From contig NZ_JANTEZ010000004.1 in NCBI RefSeq assembly GCF_024978135.1, positions 186,001 to 250,000 on the forward strand: 64,000 bases of DNA, given 5' to 3'. Shown here in pieces: positions 32,633 through 40,200 of the stretch (position 1 is the first letter of the stretch; every line of letters begins with the position of its first letter). The notes below the pieces were generated by a model. The model ran no database searches. It saw only the letters and a list, made by a program, of their open reading frames with translations, and was not told the DNA's origin. A program made the position numbers and the translations under genes. The DNA comes from Herbiconiux gentiana. Its GTDB lineage: Bacteria > Actinomycetota > Actinomycetes > Actinomycetales > Microbacteriaceae.

Positions 32633-32685
32633 CCTTCCGGGCGGCGCAGATCGGCGCACCCCAGACCGTACGCGCGGCCGGAAGG
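32633..32685 (-). promoter_or_regulatory. Hairpin masking the recQ ribosome-binding site
   Basis: On the minus-strand mRNA, CCTTCCGG (32685 to 32678) is perfectly complementary to CCGGAAGG (32640 to 32633), which contains the Shine-Dalgarno for the TTG start. The loop is 37 nt. Read-through from the kinase operon would include both arms. Confidence 0.55.
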
Positions 32686-32719
32686 CGCGGCACGGGGTTG
32701 CCGCCCGGCGGCCCGAGGG

Positions 32720-33253
32720 CTAGGAGCGCACGGCGTTCGCGGGCGGCGGGTCGTCGCTGTCGACCGACTTGATCGTGACGTGCGACCGGCCTTTCGGCCC
32801 ACCCGTCACCGCGAGGTGCTTCGCGTAGGAGCGGAGCGCCGAGGCGATGACACGGGCGTCGATGCCGACGGTCGCGGCGGCGCGTTCGGCGGCCGTGTGC
32901 GGCTCCCACGACACCGAGAGCGTGACGCGTGTGGAGGCGTCGTCGACCGCCGCGAAGTCGGCCCGGCCCGTGAAGGCCAGCTCGCCGCCGATCGTGCGCC
33001 AGGAGAGGTGGTCGTCGGGGATCTGCTCGAGGATCTCGGCGTCGAACTCCCGCGTGATGCGGCCGACCGAGAGGCGCCAGTGACTGTAGGTCTCGGAGGT
33101 GACCTCGACGGAGGACACGGGCTCGAGGAAGTCGGGGAAGCTCTCGAGGTCGACCCACTGCTTGTAGGCCGCCGAGAGGGGCGCCTTCACGACGATCGAG
33201 CGCGTGGCCTTGCGGAGGGGGCGTGCGGGGCGGGGGATGGTGCTGTCAGCCAT
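32720..33253 (-). CDS. SRPBCC/COQ10-like cyclase-dehydrase family protein
   Basis: A 177-residue protein of the SRPBCC fold: R-S-I-V-V-K-A-P-L-S-A-A-Y-K-Q-W-V-D-L-E-S-F-P-D-F-L-E-P-V-style N-terminus, H-W-R-L-S-V-G, W-R-T-I-G-G-E-L-A-F-T-G and V-T-L-S-V-S-W-E-P. Relatives bind quinones or polyketides. The ATG at 33253 lies eight bases inside the end of the kinase gene, so translation is coupled to the kinase. The RecQ gene follows after 95 bp. Pairing with a kinase suggests a phosphorylation- or ligand-linked function, but nothing proves this. Confidence 0.82.
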   Translation of the reverse strand: MADSTIPRPARPLRKATRSIVVKAPLSAAYKQWVDLESFPDFLEPVSSVEVTSETYSHWRLSVGRITREFDAEILEQIPDDHLSWRTIGGELAFTGRADFAAVDDASTRVTLSVSWEPHTAAERAAATVGIDARVIASALRSYAKHLAVTGGPKGRSHVTIKSVDSDDPPPANAVRS

Positions 33254-34703
33254 TGTTCTTTCCCTTGCCGCCGCCCTTGCCGTTGCCGTTCCCGTTGCCA
33301 TTGCCGTTGCCGTTGCTGTTGCCGGGCCCTTTGTTGTCGTTTCCTGGCGCCGGCTCTTCGACGACCGGGGCCGGCTCTTCCACCACGGGGGCCGGGTCCT
33401 CCACCACGGGGGTGGTGTCCTCCACGACGGGGGCGGTGTCCTCGACGGGGGCGGTGTCCTGGGTGGTGTCCGGTTCGGTGACGGTCTCGGCCGGGGTCAC
33501 GGCCGCCGGGGTCTCCTCCACGGTGGCCGGGGTCGTCGACTCGACCACCGGAGGAGTCACCGGCGTGACGGCTCCACCTGCCGTTCCGATCCCGAGCAGC
33601 ACTGCGAGTACCCCGACGGCGAGGGCGCCCGGCACAGCGATCGCGAGTGCCACGATCTTCGGACGCCGACGCTCGGCTCTGCGCTGCGTGCGGCGGGTGA
33701 GTATGGGAAGCGCAACAGTCGGCTCGAGCTCCGGCTGGGAATCGGGCTCGGAATCGGGCTCGGGCTCCAACCCGAGTTCGCGGAACGGCGACGCCTCGGG
33801 CAGCGTGATCACGCCGGTCGCCTCGAGCTCGTCGGCGCCGCTCGGGACGAGCAGCGCCAGCTGCAGCTGCTGGGCGGCGACCGCGACGTCGAGTGCGGTG
33901 GGACGATCATCCGGCCCGGGCGCCGTCATGGCCGTGAGCAGCGACTTCCAGCCGTAGCCGAGGCCGCCCGGGATCTCGGGGCTCTGCGACACCCTGGCCA
34001 TCAGGGAGGCGTGCGTGCCGCTCTGCGGGAAGGCCCGCCGGCCGGTCAGCGCCTCGATGAGCAGCAGACCGAGCGAGTAGATGTCGGCCGAGGGCGCGGG
34101 CGCCGCACCGCGCACCTGTTCGGGGCTGAGGTAGGCGGCGGTGCCCACGATGGTGCCCGGCAGCGTCACGCGGGTGCTGTCGACGAGGTAGGCGATGCCG
34201 AAATCGGCGAGCTTCGCCCGGAACGCGGTTCCTGGAACCGTGCTCGGCCGCAGCAGAACGTTCGACGGCTTGATGTCTCGGTGCACCACCCCGCGCTCGT
34301 GCACGACGTGGAGTGCTTCCGCGAGGTCGAAGGCCATCGCGGCGACATCGACGGGCGACAGCGGGCCCTCGGCGATGCGCGCGCGCAGCGTGGGGCCGTC
34401 GACGTACTCCATCGCGAGGTAGCTCAACCCACCCTCCTCGACCCGGGCGTCGAACAGGGTCACGAGGGCGTGGTGGTTCAGCGAGGCGAGCACCCGGGTC
34501 TCGGAGACCGTGCGGCCCGACTCGGAGGGCTCGGCGGTGCCGGGTCGGAAGACCTTGATGGCGACGGTGCGCCCGAGCAGCTCGTCGTTCGCCCGGTAGA
34601 CGGTGGCCATGCCGCCCTCGCCGGCCGTGGCCTCGAGTCGGTAGCGGCCATCGAGGATCTCGCCGGTGCGAGGGACGTCGTCGGTCACGAGTTCGCGCAT
34701 CAC
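33246..34703 (-). CDS. Membrane Ser/Thr protein kinase with repetitive extracellular tail
   Basis: A 485-residue Hanks-type kinase: glycine-rich loop G-E-G-G-M-A-T-V-Y at 28-36, catalytic lysine V-A-I-K at 47-50, H-R-D-I-K-P-S-N at 141-148, D-F-G at 167-169 and S-P-E-Q near 193. A juxtamembrane acidic/proline segment (about 310-330) and basic cluster lead to one transmembrane helix (about 349-374). The external part has no PASTA or other sensor domain. It consists of Thr/Pro/Glu repeats (P-V-V-E-D/E-P-A, seven-residue period) and an Asn/Gly/Lys tail (G-N-G-N-G-N). GGAAGGA precedes the start (ATGATG, either usable). Confidence 0.92.
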   Translation of the reverse strand: MMRELVTDDVPRTGEILDGRYRLEATAGEGGMATVYRANDELLGRTVAIKVFRPGTAEPSESGRTVSETRVLASLNHHALVTLFDARVEEGGLSYLAMEYVDGPTLRARIAEGPLSPVDVAAMAFDLAEALHVVHERGVVHRDIKPSNVLLRPSTVPGTAFRAKLADFGIAYLVDSTRVTLPGTIVGTAAYLSPEQVRGAAPAPSADIYSLGLLLIEALTGRRAFPQSGTHASLMARVSQSPEIPGGLGYGWKSLLTAMTAPGPDDRPTALDVAVAAQQLQLALLVPSGADELEATGVITLPEASPFRELGLEPEPDSEPDSQPELEPTVALPILTRRTQRRAERRRPKIVALAIAVPGALAVGVLAVLLGIGTAGGAVTPVTPPVVESTTPATVEETPAAVTPAETVTEPDTTQDTAPVEDTAPVVEDTTPVVEDPAPVVEEPAPVVEEPAPGNDNKGPGNSNGNGNGNGNGNGKGGGKGKNNG

Positions 34704-34748
34704 CGATCCTTCCCGCGGGGTGTCCGCTCGTTCCTGCCTACCACGTTC

Positions 34749-34768
34749 AGGTCAACAGCGATTGACCT
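34749..34768. promoter_or_regulatory. Inverted repeat upstream of the kinase gene
   Basis: Perfect 7-bp arms AGGTCAA and TTGACCT separated by six bases, 46 bp before the kinase start and after the DUF3817 stop. It is not followed by a U-tract, so an operator is more likely than a terminator. Confidence 0.5.
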
Positions 34769-34789
34769 AAAAGGGTGGTATTTCCGAAG

Positions 34790-35245
34790 TCACCCCACGG
34801 GCGGGCCGGCGACCAGTGCCACCGTCGTCAGCACGGCGACGACCAGCACCAGCACGACCGCGAACATCCACGGATGCCGGAGGAACCAGCGCAGCAGCCG
34901 GTCGATCGGCCCGCGGTCGCGGGGGTCGTCGCCCGCCTCGGTGCGCCAGCAGCCCTCGAGCAGCCGACGGCGCTCGAGCACCGCGTCCATCACGAGGGTG
35001 CCGTAGGGCGGCACCGCGGTGAGCGCGGCCACGACGATCAGCCACCAGGTCCAGCGCTGATTCAGCCCCACCACGACGGTGGTGACCACGAAGGCGATGA
35101 ACACCGTGCCGTGGGCGAGCCCGATCGCGAAGAAGAACGGCACCTCGGCGCCGGCCGCGTACCGGGCAACCATGGCAGCGATCAGGGCGGTCCAGGTGAC
35201 GGCCTCGGCGATGGACACGGCGCGGTACAGCAGGCGGGGAGACAT
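34790..35245 (-). CDS. DUF3817-family membrane protein
   Basis: A 151-residue protein with about four hydrophobic segments. The region R-A-V-S-I-A-E-A-V-T-W-T-A-L-I ... P-F-F-F-A-I-G-L-A-H-G-T-V-F-I-A-F-V-V matches DUF3817, a family of small actinobacterial membrane proteins of unknown function. A C-terminal extension carries a further helix (F-A-V-V-L-V-L-V-V-A-V-L). TAGGCT seven bases before the ATG at 35245 suggests a leaderless mRNA. It is upstream of the kinase on the same strand, with an 86-bp gap. Confidence 0.82.
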   Translation of the reverse strand: MSPRLLYRAVSIAEAVTWTALIAAMVARYAAGAEVPFFFAIGLAHGTVFIAFVVTTVVVGLNQRWTWWLIVVAALTAVPPYGTLVMDAVLERRRLLEGCWRTEAGDDPRDRGPIDRLLRWFLRHPWMFAVVLVLVVAVLTTVALVAGPPVG

Positions 35246-35252
35246 CCGCTCC

Positions 35253-35258
35253 AGCCTA
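35253..35258 (-). promoter_or_regulatory. -10 box of the DUF3817 gene, leaderless
   Basis: TAGGCT on the minus strand, then GGAGCGG and ATG. The spacer also reads as a possible Shine-Dalgarno. Confidence 0.45.
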
Positions 35259-35430
35259 TCGGCGCCCGATGTCCGGAAACGCGGCAAAGTGGGCGCGAAA
35301 CGCTCCGGCGTCGGCTCGCGCCGGGAGTCGGGATGCGGGACCATCGAAGCCTGGCGCGACGTGGCTGCCCGGCCACCGCGCCGGAACCGGACTCCCCGGG
35401 CCAGCACGACGAGCGGCGAGGAGGTGGCGG

Positions 35431-36288
35431 GTGGGCGATCGACCGCTCCTGGCCGCCTACCTCCGGGCCCGCCGAGACCTCGTGCAGCCCGAGGACGTCG
35501 GCCTCGTGCGCGAGGACGGGCGCCGGGTACGTGGCCTCCGCCGCGAGGAGGTGGCCCGTCTCGCGGGCATCAGTCAGGAGTATTACCTGCGACTGGAGCA
35601 GGGTCGCGACCATCAGCCCTCCCTGCAGGTGCTGCAGGCCCTGGCGCGGGCCCTCCGGCTCGACCATGACGGCCTGAGCTACCTCGTGCGCCTCGCCCGG
35701 CCGGCTCCGCCGCCCGCCGACCACGCTCCCGGGCCCTTCCTGGAACTGCTGCTCGAGCAGTGGCCGCACACCGCCGCCTACGTCAGCGACCGGCATCACG
35801 ACGTGCACGCCGCCAACGACCTCGCCCGCGAGATGGCACCCGGGTACTTCGAGCCCGGCGTCAACCTGCTGCTGGCCCTGTTCGAATCGGCGCCGCGGGA
35901 GCCGGTCGAGGTCTGGGAGGGCGCGGCCACGACGCTGATCTCCGCGCTCCGCTTCCAGGCCGAGCCGTCGAGTGCGCGACTGCAGGAGATCGTGGGGGCG
36001 CTGTCGGTCGGCGACCGCGAGTTCCGCCGGCTCTGGAGCAGGCACGACGCGCATCCGCAGAACTCGGGGGTCTCGCCCACCTTCATCGACCCGATCGGCT
36101 GGGTCGAGTTCCGCTGGCAGACCCTGGAGATCCCCGGCGACGCCGGGTACTACCTGACGGCGTTCTACGCCGACCCGGGCAGCCCGGCCGCCCTGGCGAA
36201 CGAACTGCTGCGCCACCGCGCCGCCGCGCGGCTCACGCCGTCTCGCGGTGCGCCGAGCGGAACCGTCGCTGGTATTCCGACGGCGTGA
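35431..36288 (+). CDS. HTH regulator with MmyB-like ligand-binding domain
   Basis: A 285-residue regulator: an XRE-type HTH (about 25-80: R-G-L-R-R-E-E-V-A-R-L-A-G-I-S-Q-E-Y-Y-L-R-L-E-Q-G-R) followed by an MmyB-like C-terminal domain (about 100-265: A-Y-V-S-D-R-H-H-D-V-H-A-A-N-D-L-A and F-R-R-L-W-S-R-H-D). Such domains bind small hydrophobic ligands. The GTG at 35431 has GAGGAGG upstream. It usually represses a neighbouring SDR or efflux gene, but its divergent neighbour here is DUF3817. It runs 56 bases into the convergent GlxA gene. Confidence 0.87.
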   Translation: MGDRPLLAAYLRARRDLVQPEDVGLVREDGRRVRGLRREEVARLAGISQEYYLRLEQGRDHQPSLQVLQALARALRLDHDGLSYLVRLARPAPPPADHAPGPFLELLLEQWPHTAAYVSDRHHDVHAANDLAREMAPGYFEPGVNLLLALFESAPREPVEVWEGAATTLISALRFQAEPSSARLQEIVGALSVGDREFRRLWSRHDAHPQNSGVSPTFIDPIGWVEFRWQTLEIPGDAGYYLTAFYADPGSPAALANELLRHRAAARLTPSRGAPSGTVAGIPTA

Positions 36289-37249
36289 CCCCGGAGCGCG
36301 CGACGAACGCGCGACGGAGCGCCTCGGCCGAGCGGTAGCCGGCGTCGGCGGCGGCGCGACCCACCGTCGCCCCCGACTCCAGGCTCCGCGTCGCGAGGTC
36401 GAGCCGCATCGCGTTCACGAAGCCGATCGGCGTCGTGCCGAACTCCTCCCGCATCACGCGCGTGACGTGGCGCGGGCTGACGTTCGCGTGCGCCGCGAGG
36501 TCGGCGACCGTGCAGGGCCGGGTCGGATCGGCCGCCACGTAGTCGGCGATCGACTGCGCCACCGGCGTGCGCGCGGCCGATCCGCGGAGCGACACCGAGA
36601 ACTGGGACTGGCCGCCCGAGCGGCGCAGGTACACGAGCAGCAGCTGTGCCACCGCCCGGGCGTGGTCGGGACCGAGGTCGTCCTCGACCAGCGCGAGGGC
36701 GAGATCGATCCCGGCAGCGACGCCGGCCGAGGTGGCGACCGGTCCGTCCTTGACGAAGATGGAGTCGGGCTCGACCTCGACGGCCGGGTAGCGGGCCGCC
36801 AGCAGTGCGGTGAACTTCCAGTGGGTGGCCGCGCGGCGGCCGTCGAGCAGACCGAGGGCGGCCAGCGCGAAGGCGCCGCTGCAGATGGAGGCGACCCGGC
36901 GGGAGCGCTCGGCGAGCATCCGCACGGCGTCGAGCAGCTCGGGATCGGCGAACACCTGGGGCGCCACCTCGCTGCCTGGCACGATCAAGGTGTCGAGCTC
37001 TCCGGCGTCGGCGGCCGAGCTGGAGACGCCCACCCGCATGCCGAGGGAGGTGACGATGTCGCCGCCGTCGGGTGAGATCAGCACGATCTCGTAGCTGTCG
37101 ATGCGCTGATTGGCCTCGAGGAACACCTCGGCGGGGCCCACGAAGTCGAGCGTCTTGACGTGGTCGAACACGAGCACGCCGATCCGCCGTCGGCGCGGCG
37201 AGCGCCGACGTGCGGCACCGCCGCCGGTCCCGTGCTCCACGGCCTGCAT
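36233..37249 (-). CDS. GlxA-type regulator (DJ-1/PfpI + AraC)
   Basis: A 338-residue regulator: a DJ-1/PfpI-like sensor domain (about 22-190: I-G-V-L-V-F-D-H-V-K-T-L-D-F-V-G-P-A-E-V-F, S-I-C-S-G-A-F-A-L-A-A-L-G-L-L-D-G-R) and a C-terminal AraC double HTH (about 230-330: T-V-A-D-L-A-A-H-A-N-V-S-P-R-H-V-T-R-V-M-R-E-E-F-G). The GlxA group regulates catabolic genes for amines, amino acids or aldehydes. GAGGAG precedes the ATG at 37249. A palindrome 32 bp upstream is a likely autoregulatory site. Confidence 0.92.
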   Translation of the reverse strand: MQAVEHGTGGGAARRRSPRRRRIGVLVFDHVKTLDFVGPAEVFLEANQRIDSYEIVLISPDGGDIVTSLGMRVGVSSSAADAGELDTLIVPGSEVAPQVFADPELLDAVRMLAERSRRVASICSGAFALAALGLLDGRRAATHWKFTALLAARYPAVEVEPDSIFVKDGPVATSAGVAAGIDLALALVEDDLGPDHARAVAQLLLVYLRRSGGQSQFSVSLRGSAARTPVAQSIADYVAADPTRPCTVADLAAHANVSPRHVTRVMREEFGTTPIGFVNAMRLDLATRSLESGATVGRAAADAGYRSAEALRRAFVARSGVTPSEYQRRFRSAHRETA

Positions 37250-37280
37250 CTGAGCTCCTCGCCTCGCGATTCTGGATGGG

Positions 37281-37298
37281 CTGCTCCAATTGAAGCAG
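37281..37298. promoter_or_regulatory. 18-bp palindrome between GlxA regulator and UBP gene
   Basis: CTGCTCCAATTGAAGCAG, symmetrical except for one base pair, centred on CAATTG. It sits 32 bp upstream of the GlxA start and 123 bp upstream of the UBP zinc-finger gene, so it could serve both. Confidence 0.6.
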
Positions 37299-37420
37299 AT
37301 GGCGGGCGTCGGCGGGCGGGTTCGACCGACCATCCGACGATCGTCGCAGTGCTGCTCGACCGAGGCTCTTCCCGATCGGCCCTCCGGTGGCGTAGCGTCG
37401 TGGCGTCGAAGGGAGCCGTG

Positions 37421-37771
37421 ATGGCCGGAGCGGTGCAGGCGATCGATCCCTCGGTGCCGCCGAGCGGTGCCGGGTGCGTGGAGTGCGATGAGACGGGCAG
37501 CTGGTGGCTGCACCTGCGCCGGTGCGCCGCCTGCGGGCACGTGGGCTGCTGCGACGACTCGCTGAACAAGCATGCGACCGCCCATTACCGGCAGACCGGG
37601 CATCCGGTGATGCAGAGCTTCGAGCCGGGCGAGGACTGGTTCTGGGACTACGCCACCGAGGACTACACCGACGGGCCGCGGCTCGCCGACCCGCAGAGCC
37701 ACCCGCGGTCGCAGAGCGTGCCGGGGCCCGCCGAGCGCGTGCCGGCCGATTGGGAGGCGCTGCTCGGCTGA
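37421..37771 (+). CDS. Bacterial UBP-type zinc-finger protein
   Basis: A 116-residue protein that is almost entirely a ZnF-UBP domain. Zinc ligands are visible in G-C-V-E-C-D-E-T-G, R-R-C-A-A-C-G-H-V-G-C-C-D-D-S, K-H-A-T-A-H-Y and the closing G-H-P-V-M. In eukaryotes this fold binds the ubiquitin tail; bacteria lack ubiquitin. From general knowledge, bacterial versions are often found beside or fused to thioredoxin-reductase-like flavoproteins, and one lies two genes downstream here. The ATG at 37421 has GAAGGGA upstream; a GTG one codon earlier is possible. Confidence 0.88.
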   Translation: MAGAVQAIDPSVPPSGAGCVECDETGSWWLHLRRCAACGHVGCCDDSLNKHATAHYRQTGHPVMQSFEPGEDWFWDYATEDYTDGPRLADPQSHPRSQSVPGPAERVPADWEALLG

Positions 37772-37830
37772 GTGGCGCTGCTCGGCTGAGTGGTAGCGGA
37801 AGGGCCACGCGCCTCGCCGGACGGGCTTCC

Positions 37831-37836
37831 TACCCT
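37831..37836 (+). promoter_or_regulatory. -10 box of the PucR operon, leaderless
   Basis: TACCCT, then GAGGGC and the ATG at 37843. Confidence 0.55.
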
Positions 37837-37842
37837 GAGGGC

Positions 37843-38880
37843 ATGAGAATCCAAGACGTCGTCGACGAACTCGCCGAATCGCTGGGTCGCTCCGTGGTGG
37901 TCAACGATCTCGCCTATCGCCCCCTGGCCGCCAGCGAGCAGGGCGACGAGCAGCGGGAGCGGCTGGCCGTGCCGATCCGCGACGAGTCGGGCACCGTGGC
38001 CATCCTGTGGCTGCTCACGGGCGACCTGCCGCCGCTCACCTCGGCGGACTACGCCGCGATCGAGGCGGCCGGATCGCTGCTGCGCGGACTGCTCGCGGCC
38101 GAGGGGGAGGACGCCGGGGAGGGCACGAGCCGGCCGGCCGTGCTGCGCCGCCTGCTCTCGGCCGACCCGTCGACCAGGCGTCGCGCGTTCTCCGACGCCG
38201 TCGCGAAGCGGTTCCTCGAGCGCGGCCCCGGCACCGTGGTGCGGGCCGTCATGGTGGGCCTCGACCGCTCGCACGTGGAGCGCGTGGCGTTCGGGCGTCA
38301 CCTCGGCGCCCTCCGCTCCCCCGGTTTCGCCTTCCTCGGCGAGTGCGGCGACGCGCTGATCGTCGTGGGCCGGGCGGGTGATCGCGAGGCGCTCGACGCC
38401 ACGGTGCGCCGCGAGGCGGCGCGCTACGGCATGCCCGTCGCCGCGATCGGCTCGGCCCACCACGACCGTGCCGACGACGACCTGCAGACCGCCGTCGACC
38501 AGGCCTGCACCGCCGCCGCGATCATCTCGGCGCTGCCGCAGCTCGGCCCCGGCGCCGACATCAGTGAGCTGGGCGCGTGGGCGATGCTGTCGGCGATCGT
38601 GGGCGACCGGCGTCAGCTCGCGACCTTCTCCCCCGCGGCGCACCGGCTCTGCGTCGAGGGCGACCCGCTGCAGCGCACCACCGTCGAGACCTACCTCGAC
38701 GTCTGCGGGCAGGTGCGGGACGCCTGCGAGCTGCTGCACATCCACCGCACGACGCTCTACTACCGCCTCGAGAACATGCCGGAGGTCGTGAAGGCGGCGC
38801 TCGACGACGGGATGCAGCGGAGCACGCTGCACCTGTGCCTGAAGCTGATCCGGTTCTGGGAAGCGACCGGGCGGGCGTAG
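37843..38880 (+). CDS. PucR/CdaR-type transcriptional regulator
   Basis: A 345-residue regulator. The N-terminal part (about 1-90) resembles a small sensor domain (V-V-V-N-D-L-A-Y-R-P-L-A-A-S). The middle is GGDEF-like degenerate (G-D-A-L-I-V-V-G), and the C-terminus is the PucR HTH_30 domain (about 275-340: T-V-E-T-Y-L-D-V-C-G-Q-V-R-D-A-C-E-L-L-H-I-H-R-T-T-L-Y-Y-R-L-E). It is followed with zero spacing by the flavoprotein and then, overlapping by four bases, the MFS gene, so it probably controls its own operon. Confidence 0.87.
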   Translation: MRIQDVVDELAESLGRSVVVNDLAYRPLAASEQGDEQRERLAVPIRDESGTVAILWLLTGDLPPLTSADYAAIEAAGSLLRGLLAAEGEDAGEGTSRPAVLRRLLSADPSTRRRAFSDAVAKRFLERGPGTVVRAVMVGLDRSHVERVAFGRHLGALRSPGFAFLGECGDALIVVGRAGDREALDATVRREAARYGMPVAAIGSAHHDRADDDLQTAVDQACTAAAIISALPQLGPGADISELGAWAMLSAIVGDRRQLATFSPAAHRLCVEGDPLQRTTVETYLDVCGQVRDACELLHIHRTTLYYRLENMPEVVKAALDDGMQRSTLHLCLKLIRFWEATGRA

Positions 38881-40200
38881 ATGGGCGAGATCGACAGCGT
38901 CGCCGCCAGCGCCGGCCGGGCCCCCGGTAGCCCCGGCCGCGCCCCTGCCAGCGAGCATCCGCGCACCGTGCACCTGTACGGCGAACGACGCAGCCGCGAC
39001 GCCTACGCCATCCGCGACTTCCTCACCCGCAGCGTCGTCGACTTCACCTGGACGACGCTCGCCTCCGACGAGCAGTGCCGGAGCATCCTCGGCGTGCCGC
39101 TCGCCGCCGCCCGGCTGCCGGTCGTCGACCTGCCCGACGGCACCCGGCTGAGCGACCCCGGCCTCGCCGAGATCGCCACCCGCCTCGGCTGGGTGGAGGC
39201 GCCGAAGCTCGCCGAGTACGACCTGTCGATCTACGGCGCCGGCCCCGCCGGGCTGTCGGCCGCCGTGTACGCCGCGTCCGAGGGCCTGCGGGTCGTGGTC
39301 GTCGAGCGCGAGGCCGTCGGCGGCCAGGCCGGCTGCAGCAGCCTGATCGAGAACTACCTCGGCTTCCCCCACGGCATCGCGGGCGCCGATCTCGCCGAAC
39401 GAGCCAGGCAGCAGGCCGTGGAGTTCGGCGCCGAGCTGCTCATGATGCGGGCCGGGGTGCAGGGTGAGTTCCATGACGGCCGCATCCACGCCCGGCTCGC
39501 CGACGGCAGCACCCTCGTCGCCCGCTCAAACATCTGCGCCACCGGCGTCGAGTGGCGCCGCCTCGGCCTCGACCGCGAGGACGAGCTGCTCGGCCTCGGC
39601 GTCTACTACGGCGCCGGCACGAGCGAGGCGCCCGAGTGCGCGGGCGAGCACGTCTTCGTCGTCGGCGGCGGCAACTCGGCCGGTCAAGCCGTGATGAACC
39701 TGGCCGCCCATGCCGCCCGGGTCACGATGCTCGTGCGCGGTGCGGATCTCAGCGCCACGCTCTCCAGCTACCTCGCGACGCGGGTGACGGCGCAGGCGAA
39801 CGTCGACATCCGCCTCGACACCCGCATCACCGCGCTGCACGGAGACGACGCGCTGACCGGGCTGACGCTCGAGAACAGCCGCACGGGGTGGCGCGAGGAG
39901 GTCGCGGCGTCGCGGGTGTTCGTGTGCATCGGCGGGGCGCCCGACACGGAGTGGGCGAAGACCACCCCGATCGTGCGCGACCGGCTCGGCTACCTCGTGA
40001 CCGGACCCGACCTCACGGCCGACGACCTCGGCGTCTGGCCGTTGGAGCGGCCGCCGTTCTTCCTCGAGACCAGCGTGCCGGGGTCGTTCGCGGCCGGCGA
40101 CGTGCGGCAGAACTCGGTGAAACGCGTGGCGTCGGCGGTGGGCGAAGGGGCGATGGCCGTCACCTTCGCGCATCGGTACCTCGCGGAGACGTTCGGATGA
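38881..40200 (+). CDS. Thioredoxin-reductase-like FAD oxidoreductase without redox CxxC
   Basis: A 439-residue flavoprotein. Residues about 28-105 resemble a thioredoxin/glutaredoxin-like domain (V-H-L-Y-G-E-R-R-S-R-D-A-Y) lacking a C-x-x-C. The rest follows the TrxR plan: L-S-I-Y-G-A-G-P-A-G-L-S-A-A-V-Y near 116, then the family motif G-G-Q-A-G-C-S-S-L-I-E-N-Y-L-G-F-P, the NADPH site F-V-V-G-G-G-N-S-A-G-Q-A near 258, and F-A-A-G-D-V-R near 402. The usual catalytic C-x-x-C after the NADPH domain is missing, so it cannot reduce thioredoxin classically. It begins immediately after the PucR stop. Confidence 0.9.
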   Translation: MGEIDSVAASAGRAPGSPGRAPASEHPRTVHLYGERRSRDAYAIRDFLTRSVVDFTWTTLASDEQCRSILGVPLAAARLPVVDLPDGTRLSDPGLAEIATRLGWVEAPKLAEYDLSIYGAGPAGLSAAVYAASEGLRVVVVEREAVGGQAGCSSLIENYLGFPHGIAGADLAERARQQAVEFGAELLMMRAGVQGEFHDGRIHARLADGSTLVARSNICATGVEWRRLGLDREDELLGLGVYYGAGTSEAPECAGEHVFVVGGGNSAGQAVMNLAAHAARVTMLVRGADLSATLSSYLATRVTAQANVDIRLDTRITALHGDDALTGLTLENSRTGWREEVAASRVFVCIGGAPDTEWAKTTPIVRDRLGYLVTGPDLTADDLGVWPLERPPFFLETSVPGSFAAGDVRQNSVKRVASAVGEGAMAVTFAHRYLAETFG

